From an uncultured Bacilli bacterium (GTDB taxonomy: Bacteria; Bacillota_I; Bacilli_A; RF39; UBA660), in assembly GCA_947629405.1 (NCBI GenBank), contig CANRDL010000013.1, forward strand, positions 1-32,046: a stretch of 32,046 nucleotides of DNA, read 5' to 3'. Of the stretch, positions 19,401-23,345 are shown one piece after another. A program made the translations under genes and the position numbers. The notes beneath the pieces were generated by a model. It searched no databases. It was not told the origin of the DNA and worked only from the letters and a program-made list of their open reading frames with translations. Numbering within the stretch: the first letter of the stretch is position 1; every line of letters begins with the position of its first letter.

Positions 19401-20399
19401 ATAAGTATCTGCTGAACTTTTAGTGTATCCCCAATCTTTTGAGATACTTTCAACATCTGCTGTTGGAAGATCTTTTGTTGTTAAATTCATTTCAGATTTT
19501 TCTTGAAATTTTAACTCACTTAAATCTAATTTATATTCAGTTGCAGCATATTCATTTTTTTCAATATCACCATCAACATCTACAGTTATAGTAATTTGTT
19601 TATCAGCACTATCTTCCCAATCTTTCTTATCAATTGGTAATAATATAACAATACCTGGTGTCCCACTTTGAACATCAAATTCATTCCAAGTAGCTTTCTT
19701 TGTTTCACCATTTAAATTTGTTATTGTTATAATGGTATTTTTATTAGCTTCTGGCACTTCCACAATAGTAGCAAAATAATATTCTTCATCAGCGTATTTT
19801 TCATCATCTTCATCATTAAAATACAAGTCAGTATGAGATTTCTTCAATAATAAACCAGTTACTTTATTATTTTCTATTTTTACTTTAGCATCTTTTGCAT
19901 AAAATGTATCAGTTTTAAAATTTAATTTATCACTTAATACATTTTTATAAGTTGAGTATTTACTATCTTCTATGTCTGCAGAAAGTGTTGCTTTCGATTT
20001 TTCAAGGATATGATGCATATCAATCCATTTTACATTAAATTTACTAGGTATTTTCTTTGTTCCTAGTACATTCTTACCTTCTTTCCAACCAATTGGATTA
20101 TAATTTTCATCACGCTTTCTTTCAATTTGATATATAACCGCTTGTGATAAATCAGTTGGATTTTCTAATTTTAAACTTGTAGCTGCAATAATTAAATCTT
20201 CTTGGTGAATATTATAATTTGACGTAAATGCATATTCTCCAAGAATGTAAACATAACCGGCATCTGGTTGTATTTTACTTGCTTCTTCACCTAATTCATC
20301 AATACCCATTTCTCTTGCCAAAACTGATACTGAAGATATAAAGAAAGCTAATAAAGTAAATATAAATAATTTAGAATATTTTTTCATACATTTATTCAT
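13446..20399 (-). CDS. Giant (2317-aa) secreted repeat and beta-helix surface protein
   Basis: The product begins with a signal peptide (about residues 1-28, ...ISSVSVLA-RE). Residues ~30-1100 hold six degenerate repeats of about 155-175 aa, each ending in an acidic DxDGxxxxEY(A/F/L)P...(I/L)D(L/Y)S(E/K)L block (near residues 270, 425, 581, 741, 920 and 1086); a late related copy is IDYNGDKKTDNTYTIDYSG (near 2043). The acidic loops resemble Ca-binding loops, but this is unproven. An InlB-type B repeat (Flg_new: LTFNGLKTGLTVYDGDTI...FAYWANEEG...LEPHW) lies at about 1105-1180. Two right-handed beta-helix (pectin-lyase-like) regions follow, near 1376-1490 and 1670-1850, with stacked VxIxN-type strands. 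No LPXTG motif or C-terminal membrane anchor is seen, so it is released or held through partners. It starts 9 nt after the upstream anchored protein gene. An adhesin or surface role is inferred from the architecture. Confidence 0.9.
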   Translation of the reverse strand: MNKCMKKYSKLFIFTLLAFFISSVSVLAREMGIDELGEEASKIQPDAGYVYILGEYAFTSNYNIHQEDLIIAATSLKLENPTDLSQAVIYQIERKRDENYNPIGWKEGKNVLGTKKIPSKFNVKWIDMHHILEKSKATLSADIEDSKYSTYKNVLSDKLNFKTDTFYAKDAKVKIENNKVTGLLLKKSHTDLYFNDEDDEKYADEEYYFATIVEVPEANKNTIITITNLNGETKKATWNEFDVQSGTPGIVILLPIDKKDWEDSADKQITITVDVDGDIEKNEYAATEYKLDLSELKFQEKSEMNLTTKDLPTADVESISKDWGYTKSSADTYELKDVDGANKYKLTGTIVQQEINENVFSKDEKTGFYFLLSVGQNIDESLYNKATVTYPGNKGNKTSKITDSTGVTILFSTSDANKSKPITITVDLDGEDGDEYFPVDYEIDLKDLILEKSSKFSVESIDESGKTALDTAYGWTEPSKFNVKFDTTGTTVKVTGLLPILESFEEGKKPFEDDEATGYYLPFVIKTLDKTTNGSDKVTVQFIHKGEEGKTITSESFDGKDVLYILRHLDKKATDRTFEIIVDMDGDGEEYAPYTITFDWSELKLQEKTIAEVKVDGASATDKEQLKGYGYKSEVNSGVKISGTDGNYTLEGKLVEQVLNDNVFAEKTGYYFDFTFKLPEGVKPENVKISRLTDNNLNGSGNVKKTFKESEYDKEDNSLTILYQFTEDPKCKTNSGNCKLYYSVDYDGTGDEYLPTLVTIDYSKLTFEKSSLFTIEGLDSKDGSQFVDDGWLTKEGYYTKVELDPEKANTYKVSGVLPIFTDEEWEDNENPFESDHVLYYLGLLLKLTNAPENMGPDGSIDEDTINVKFFHDENDETESAIDIFDHDFYSNKELYILKALRAANDDGSPVAPEDKYFTITVDLDGKDKEEYAPYTVTIDYSELKFQDSSSGASFALLDTENLDDNSPEKKELEGYDFDSTTVDEVKDKLNAEQPDIEPYIEGIEGTIKEQTLKSGFTNNKGYFVPIKISVPKDEDWFADYKNTWKLILNTESKVKKTYEPTSEEYEQGWVMVLFRLDDSSDKKIKYEIDFDGDGDAFLPYEYTIDYSKLSFEEAHKLTFNGLKTGLTVYDGDTITEDMLPEDTPEVSDSYHNFAYWANEEGTNIVGTVITSDTEDNITLEPHWNLYSDKFIADVLEDLNKTEDSKSEDFSSEFKIEDYVENSGEITITVIDPTTKLSRMNDTSIPGAIAYILSKEEINEITLSVNGEEKTFTKNGIEDQAQLKKAIQDGAKELYSKILKENFDGKTDEDVTLSDLANKEGYESFTLKFNPEKVSKTVTLVKAPAQQGISLASNIEVPTDYKFTFESDMVVVKTQQELENALSSKAEHIFIGDNFKVDKTIDIERKVEIDGGSSSYTITAGSGVNTIFTVKSNAVTIKNIELKNSQNQAIIVENGSLTTAGVKITHSDSIPESFEAGIEVKDGASLTASNMTFDSEHYNKPLVKAEKENTKVDLKDKESKTALRVTKEKITKYSSKVVGSYGDVKEEDLDYKYYNYYNDSNNSKIYETIFHNYEGRQILKFVSYNYYNEKVSLPPESVFKAFYKLTYDGNVYELLGFTESRDKTVYDGNGDYSTLPEGIVQKDELKATDDKTYYSSYKVSLPKNVTKVTTATALKEALENQEITEIYIDTINEIDMTNVMPEINLSRSVSIIGKPEISKIKVGNIKISADNVFLSRLNLEFTQGSSNNALIDITGNAQDVSMWQCVINNSGDAVDYAIYYHGNNKSIVDIRWSTFNNSGNKFNKGYIYVANELATGSNISYNTFRQLSSEDLKKTAVIISKFSSENILQEDDNIKINSNTFNENDYAIKFEKDASGTKANISLANNSNINIAVEYSDENKDFGSILLDADLSKVKVTYIDKDGKTYEKAPQGVTGLTFINQIEMVPSNVPESATISGLTKNGNKYSGLVSQSDDGKFYLPLTLTSSKFDDRVSTVTVTDPNENSEKYLYSLKSNNGVAVISSANTMKLNLEAIKSSKINNEAGKVYNIAIDYNGDKKTDNTYTIDYSGVETLEEKVNAAAKNTLNSKSFTVKKDNHINGYTEEFTYKYNSELGLTHLTSTKDNVEEYTFSLKYVGKEDSKVSVVTRKQTKHEEGKVYINDWEYIHPIQVGRAIQEVTMLTDVMGETYINAIDKVKLAEGKEHTYIATLNRDKYNDWVKKNYLSNSKYSSAEWALNEIVEVEIKLDDNEQYIKSIKTSQKSSDNTFNVSFENVNSTEIKAPKEFLAENDKALTEQDIIDFYNKGIKWWEKHTGSTVYSE

Positions 20400-20408
20400 T
20401 CCTTTCTT

Positions 20409-21341
20409 TTATCTTTTCACCACTGTTGCAGTGACTACTGTTCCATTTGATAATTTTAGACTTGCTTGACTTCCACCAGAATTTACTACAGTTGATGAAA
20501 CAGAACCTTGATCTTTTCCAACTGGTGTACCATTATAAGTAAAACCTAAATAATCAGTAAAATTAGAACCATCTTTTTCTACTCTAAAATCGTATTGGAT
20601 TGCTCCACCAGCAACAGCTAATTCTCTTTTTGTTAAATAAATAATATAAGAAGGTTCTTTAGGTTGTTCTTGTTGTTGTCCTCCATTATTACCAGAATTT
20701 CCATTATTAGAATTTCTTACATTATGTTTGGTGCCACTCTTACTGCTAGAAGTATTTTGTCCTGTTTCATTTTTTGAACTTTCTTCTACTACTTCTTCTT
20801 CAGTTATAGTAACTTCTATAGAAGAACTATATCTACCATCTTTAGATTTTACAGTAATTATTACTTTACCTTTTTTAAGACCTTTTATATTACCATTTTT
20901 ATCAACTATTGCAATACTTTCATCACTAGATGAATATATTAAGTCTTTTTCACTTATTCCATTAGGTAATTTTAATATTTCAATTTTTTCTTGTTGGCCA
21001 ACATTCAAAACCATTTTCTTATTTAAATTAATACCATTACTCCAATGAGCTTTCAAAGTAATATTTTTAGTTATTTTAGTATTAAAATTAAATAATTTAT
21101 TTTTATAATACCAACCATCAAAGTAATATCCATCTTTAGTAGGATCCTTTGGTTTTTTTATTTTTTCATTTTCTTTTACCTCAATAGCTTTTACAATAGT
21201 TCCACCATCAGAATCGAACTTAACAGTATATTTTTTTATTGCACAACCTTTAATTAATAAAAAGATAAGAACAATTAAAATTAAAATACCAATTATAACC
21301 CCCATTTTTATTTTAGTTGTTTTTTTAGATTTATCTTTCAT
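20409..21341 (-). CDS. Membrane-anchored surface protein with InlB-type repeat and Ig-like domain
   Basis: The 310-aa product has a short cytoplasmic Lys-rich N-terminus, one membrane helix (about residues 14-32) and an extracellular part. That part holds an InlB B-repeat (YTVKFDSDGGTIV...DGYYFDGWYYKNK...LKAHW, about 36-100), a BIG2-like immunoglobulin fold (residues ~105-180; SSDESIAIVDKNGNIKGLKKGKVIITV), a low-complexity Ser/Asn/Gly/Gln linker (about 185-225), and a C-terminal beta-rich domain (about 225-310). The ATG at 21341 is chosen because AAAGGTGA lies just before it; an ATG ten codons earlier has no Shine-Dalgarno. It is first in the cargo operon and shares the InlB-type repeat with the giant protein that follows 9 nt later, which suggests they work together at the surface. 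Confidence 0.85.
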   Translation of the reverse strand: MKDKSKKTTKIKMGVIIGILILIVLIFLLIKGCAIKKYTVKFDSDGGTIVKAIEVKENEKIKKPKDPTKDGYYFDGWYYKNKLFNFNTKITKNITLKAHWSNGINLNKKMVLNVGQQEKIEILKLPNGISEKDLIYSSSDESIAIVDKNGNIKGLKKGKVIITVKSKDGRYSSSIEVTITEEEVVEESSKNETGQNTSSSKSGTKHNVRNSNNGNSGNNGGQQQEQPKEPSYIIYLTKRELAVAGGAIQYDFRVEKDGSNFTDYLGFTYNGTPVGKDQGSVSSTVVNSGGSQASLKLSNGTVVTATVVKR

Positions 21342-21648
21342 AACTTCACCTTTCACTTCCTTATAAATCATAGTAATGTTTCTAATTTATCATATGAAAA
21401 AATCACTTAAAGTTTAAGCAAATAATTTTTTTATTAAATTACCACTCCTTTTAAATAAAATAACAATTGATAAAAATTTCCTACATCTACATAAATTTTA
21501 ACATTGATGAAAGGTTTAGTCAATGAATAAATCTTTAATTATATAAGGAACTAAGTTCAATGTCTTTATCACAGTTATTATAAAGAATTTAATGTAATAT
21601 TTTTTTATAATGTTTAATAATTATCAGCTAAAATATTTTTTTTAAAGT
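21342..21648. promoter_or_regulatory. Divergent intergenic region between the cargo operon and XRE regulator
   Basis: This 300-nt AT-rich stretch holds no ORF that can be supported. A TATAAT -10 on the plus strand (21606-21611) fits the XRE gene, but no good -35 lies 16-18 nt before it. For the minus-strand cargo operon no clear sigma-A pair was found; TATGAT/TAAATT-like sequences near 21385-21400 are possible. The layout suggests that the XRE protein binds here and controls both directions. Confidence 0.4.
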
Positions 21649-21663
21649 TTGGAGGCGAAGCAT

Positions 21664-21960
21664 ATTAATTTAGAAAGCAAAGATATTTTGGCAATAAATC
21701 TTAAATATTATAGACATCTAGCAAAATTATCCCAAGAAAAATTTGCCGAAGCAATAGATACTAGTCTAATTTATATTAATCAATTAGAAAAAGGAAAAAG
21801 AAATACATCTTTGGAAATGTTAGATAGAATATCAATAAGTATTTCTAATTTATTGGGAAAAAACATTTCAAGTTCTGAATTAATTGCCTATGATGAAGAA
21901 AAAATTATTATTGCTAAAAGAATTGATGAAGTAAAAAAGAGTCAACAAATTAATTGTTGA
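21664..21960 (+). CDS. XRE-family helix-turn-helix regulator carried by the element
   Basis: A small Cro/C1-type HTH protein. ILAINLKYYRHLAKLSQEKFAEAIDTSLIYINQLEKGKRNTSLEMLDRISISI shows the full five-helix fold: SQEKFAEAI is helix 2 and the TSLIYINQLEKG segment the recognition helix. A short Lys/Glu-rich tail follows. The start is unusual. GGAGG (21651-21655) is followed at normal spacing by ATT (21664) in frame, with no ATG, GTG or TTG there; the in-frame TTG at 21649 overlaps the Shine-Dalgarno and the next TTG (21688) is too far away. An ATT start giving 98 aa is proposed. It is divergent from the cargo operon and convergent with spoIVA. It is clearly related to the regulator at 23069-23317, outside the element. 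Confidence 0.85.
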   Translation: MNLESKDILAINLKYYRHLAKLSQEKFAEAIDTSLIYINQLEKGKRNTSLEMLDRISISISNLLGKNISSSELIAYDEEKIIIAKRIDEVKKSQQINC

Positions 21961-21966
21961 CCTTTT
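21941..21966 (+). terminator. Terminator of the element's XRE gene
   Basis: The stem GTCAACAA/TTGTTGAC with a 5-nt loop (21941-21961) overlaps the stop and is followed by CTTTT. It ends transcription before the right attachment site and the convergent spoIVA segment. Confidence 0.6.
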
Positions 21967-21996
21967 AATTATTTTATAATTTCTTGTTCTAAAATT

Positions 21997-22023
21997 AGGT
22001 ATCACTTTTAGGTATACATCCCA
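21997..22023. other. Attachment site at the right end of the spoIVA element
   Basis: AGGTATCACTTTT starts at 21997 and is a 13-bp exact inverted copy of the left-end repeat. Fifteen nt separate AGGTATCAC from the core CCA (22021-22023, TGG on the spoIVA strand), the same distance as at the left end. The outer flank is the spoIVA codons ...VKTP(W). Confidence 0.8.
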
Positions 22024-22386
22024 TGGAGTTTTAACCATACGAGGGTTTCCATCCTCGTCTTCAAATCCCGTTGCTCCATCAACAATATAACCTACACAAT
22101 CAATGAGTTTAACATTTGCTTGAAAATCATCAATTTTAATATTAGCGCCAGTTGATGGAACAAATTTAGGTTCTGTAGTCATAATTGCTTTACCTTGAGC
22201 ACTTTGAGGTATTTCATCTAAACATCTTTTTTTCTCGTATTCATCTTCAATATTAGGTACTACTAAATTTTCGATAAATCTTTTAATAAATGTTGACTTA
22301 CCACTTCTAACTGCTCCAACTACTCCTAAATATATTTCGCCATTACCATGATGTGCAATGGACTCTAATATTTTTTCCTTTTCCAT
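22021..22386 (-). CDS. spoIVA: SpoIVA, N-terminal 5' part (codons 1-122) of the split gene
   Basis: This segment encodes the start of the spore-coat morphogenetic ATPase SpoIVA: MEKEKILESIAHHGNGEIYLGVVGAVRSGKST, with the Walker A motif at about residues 24-32 and Lys30 as the nucleotide-binding lysine, then DEIPQSAQGKAIMTTEPKFVPS (switch/sensor region) and LIDCVGY, a Walker B-like Asp96. It tracks B. subtilis SpoIVA residue for residue as I recall it, up to KTPW (residue 122). The ATG at 22386 follows GGAGTG by about 6 nt. In the integrated state the frame runs 44 codons into the element (DVYLKVIPN...) to a stop at 21880, giving a 166-aa truncated protein with an ATP site but no polymerising domain. 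The homologous continuation lies at 10918-9806. It begins 58 nt after the SpoVIF-like gene and has its own sigma-E-like promoter. Confidence 0.95.
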
Positions 22387-22414
22387 AAAATTCACTCCTA
22401 TCAATTTATAGTAA

Positions 22415-22443
22415 AATTTATGAATAAAAGAAAAATATTATTA
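22415..22443 (-). promoter_or_regulatory. Sigma-E-like promoter of spoIVA
   Basis: On the minus strand TAATAAT (22443-22437), a 14-nt spacer and CATAAATT (22422-22415) fit the mother-cell sigma-E pattern (KMATATT, 14-15 nt, CATACA-T), with one mismatch in each box. It starts right after the SpoVIF-like stop and 28 nt before the spoIVA ATG. B. subtilis spoIVA is a known sigma-E gene. Confidence 0.55.
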
Positions 22444-22444
22444 C

Positions 22445-22687
22445 TTAAAACATTTTTTCAACATTTTTAGGTACTTTATCTTGAAGAATAGCATTGACAA
22501 TTTTATCCTCTTTTTCTTTAGAAACCTCTTTTTTAGTCATTGTACTTAAAGTTCTTATTACTTCTCGTAATGTTTTTTCATCTTTTAAAGAATTTTTTTG
22601 TAATTTTTCAGCTAAAGAAATAATTGTATCTTTATCTACATTTGTTTTTTTCTCTACTTTTTTAAAAAAATCATCTTTAAACTTCAT
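22445..22687 (-). CDS. spoVIF: SpoVIF-like sporulation protein
   Basis: The 80-aa product (MKFKDDFFKKVEKKTNVDKDTIISLAEKLQKNSLKDEKTLREVIRTLSTMTKKEVSKEKEDKIVNAILQDKVPKN...) resembles the stage VI sporulation protein F family, small proteins linked in B. subtilis to coat assembly and spore resistance under sigma-K control. Shared features are the N-terminal FF-x-K-V/L-E-K-K-T start, the 'LKDEKTLRxxI' centre and the late 'P-K/x-N' segment. The match is from memory of the family, so the name is probable rather than certain. The ATG at 22687 follows GGAGG. A sigma-K-type promoter precedes it, and it lies directly upstream of spoIVA, which supports a sporulation role. Confidence 0.75.
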   Translation of the reverse strand: MKFKDDFFKKVEKKTNVDKDTIISLAEKLQKNSLKDEKTLREVIRTLSTMTKKEVSKEKEDKIVNAILQDKVPKNVEKMF

Positions 22688-22705
22688 TAAAAAAACCTCC
22701 TACAA

Positions 22706-22732
22706 TAGTATATGTAAAAGATTTCATTTGGT
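22706..22732 (-). promoter_or_regulatory. Sigma-K-like promoter of the spoVIF-like gene
   Basis: On the minus strand AC (22732-22731), a 16-nt spacer and CATATACTA (22714-22706) match the sigma-K consensus (AC, about 16 nt, CATAnnnTA). GGAGG follows 10 nt later. The -35 box is only two bases, so the -10 carries the weight. Confidence 0.5.
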
Positions 22733-22733
22733 T

Positions 22734-22928
22734 TTAATCATAAAAAATATCATCCGGTTTAAGATTGAAAATTTTACTTATTTTTTTGGCCATTTTATAG
22801 TATAAATTTCTATGACCATTTTCGATTTTCCAATAATGAGCTTTAGTTATTCCCAACAATTTTGCCATTTCTTCACATGTATAATTATTATCATGGCGCA
22901 ACTTAATTAATTTTTCTAATTTTTCCAT
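22734..22928 (-). CDS. Small XRE-family helix-turn-helix regulator
   Basis: A 64-aa single-domain HTH protein: MEKLEKLIKLRHDNNYTCEEMAKLLGITKAHYWKIENGHRNLYYKMAKKISKIFNLKPDDIF is a complete Cro/C1 fold with CEEMAKLLGI as helix 2 and KAHYWKIENG as the recognition helix, closing with the usual LxPDDIF. The ATG at 22928 is used; a TTG three codons earlier is possible. No strong Shine-Dalgarno is visible, but a strong promoter gives a leader of only about 20 nt. It is divergent from the XRE gene at 23069. Its target is unknown; proximity to spoVIF and spoIVA makes control of that cluster possible. Confidence 0.8.
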   Translation of the reverse strand: MEKLEKLIKLRHDNNYTCEEMAKLLGITKAHYWKIENGHRNLYYKMAKKISKIFNLKPDDIFYD

Positions 22929-22956
22929 ACTACACAAACACTACTTTCTAAAATTT

Positions 22957-22985
22957 ATAATATCGTATTTTATAATCAAAGTCAA
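22957..22985 (-). promoter_or_regulatory. Sigma-A promoter of the 64-aa XRE gene
   Basis: On the minus strand TTGACT (22985-22980), a 17-nt spacer and TATTAT (22962-22957) lie about 29 nt before the start codon. Confidence 0.7.
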
Positions 22986-23068
22986 CTTGTAAAGTTATAA
23001 CTAGGTAGACTTCCTATAAATTTATTAATAATATTAAATTGGTAAATATTGGTAGTCGGAGTTGTTTT

Positions 23069-23317
23069 ATGAAGTTAAAAAATATTATCGCAATTAATTT
23101 AAAATATTATAGATATCAAGAAAATTTAAGTCAGGAAAAATATTATACTAAATATGGATTAAGTCCTAAATATTTAGCAGCAGTTGAAAGAGCAGAAATT
23201 AATTTTACAGTTGATTTTTTAGAAAATCTTGCAAAAACTTTAAAAATTAATGTTAATGATTTAATAACTTATAATAAAAATCATATTATAAATAAAAAAA
23301 GAATAGATAATAAATAA
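23069..23317 (+). CDS. XRE-family helix-turn-helix regulator, paralogue of the element-borne one
   Basis: An 82-aa Cro/C1-type protein. The ATG at 23069 follows GGAG by 8 nt; a longer frame from 23039 would read through that site. It shares IIAINLKYYRYQENLSQEK at the N-terminus with the element regulator (ILAINLKYYRHLAKLSQEK), and the same closing phrase (LITYNKN...KKRID versus LIAYDEE...AKRID), so the two are paralogues. The middle has diverged, including the recognition helix (YGLSPKYLAAVERAE against IDTSLIYINQLEKGK), so DNA targets probably differ. It lies about 1 kb outside the right border of the element, on the strand opposite to spoIVA. Confidence 0.85.
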   Translation: MKLKNIIAINLKYYRYQENLSQEKYYTKYGLSPKYLAAVERAEINFTVDFLENLAKTLKINVNDLITYNKNHIINKKRIDNK

Positions 23318-23331
23318 TATCTATTTTTTTT
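23302..23331 (+). terminator. Terminator of the 82-aa XRE gene
   Basis: The stem AATAGATA (23302-23309) and TATCTATT (23318-23325) is followed by seven T residues on the plus strand and overlaps the stop codon. The convergent der gene ends at 23346. Confidence 0.75.
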
Positions 23332-23345
23332 ATAAAATAACCTAC

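Larger units (their letters stand above)
10922..22023. mobile_element. 11.1-kb serine-recombinase element interrupting spoIVA (skin-like intervening element)
   Basis: The element splits spoIVA between codons W122 and F123 and has a 3-bp direct repeat (TGG) at its borders. Inside each border, 15 nt from the TGG, is the 13-bp inverted repeat AGGTATCACTTTT. Contents in transcription order on the minus strand: a membrane-anchored Ig-like/InlB-repeat protein, a 2317-aa secreted protein, a membrane-anchored thioredoxin-like protein, a terminator, a 41-aa ORF and a large serine recombinase next to the left end. A divergent XRE regulator lies near the right end. There are no phage structural, replication or conjugation genes. 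This matches the organisation of sporulation intervening elements (skin in sigK, SPbeta in spsM), whose targets are likewise mother-cell genes; excision during sporulation is inferred, not shown. Borders are known to within the 3-bp overlap. Confidence 0.92.

Noticed and set aside
13446-20399. Antisense frames and a CRISPR-like reading of the repeats in the giant gene
   Set aside because: The repeats are protein repeats of ~155-175 aa with diverged DNA. There are no short identical direct repeats with unique spacers, and the antisense frames are shadows.
21880-22020. The SpoIVA-like ORF as a normal complete 166-173 aa GTPase/ATPase gene
   Set aside because: Homology to SpoIVA stops exactly at the attachment-site TGG. 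The remaining 44 codons are element DNA overlapping the opposite-strand XRE gene.
10922-22023. The spoIVA interruption as a prophage, ICE, intron or transposon
   Set aside because: No phage structural, replication, relaxase, reverse transcriptase or DDE transposase genes are present. The ends and enzyme fit a large serine recombinase element.
9806-22386. Use of TGA as tryptophan (mycoplasma-type code)
   Set aside because: The conserved Trp at the spoIVA junction is TGG and the element's XRE gene ends in TGA at its natural terminus, so the standard code fits.
22494-22805. Plus-strand 103-aa ORF opposite the spoVIF-like gene
   Set aside because: It is hydrophobic and Phe-rich in the way of antisense frames and is fully covered by better supported minus-strand genes.
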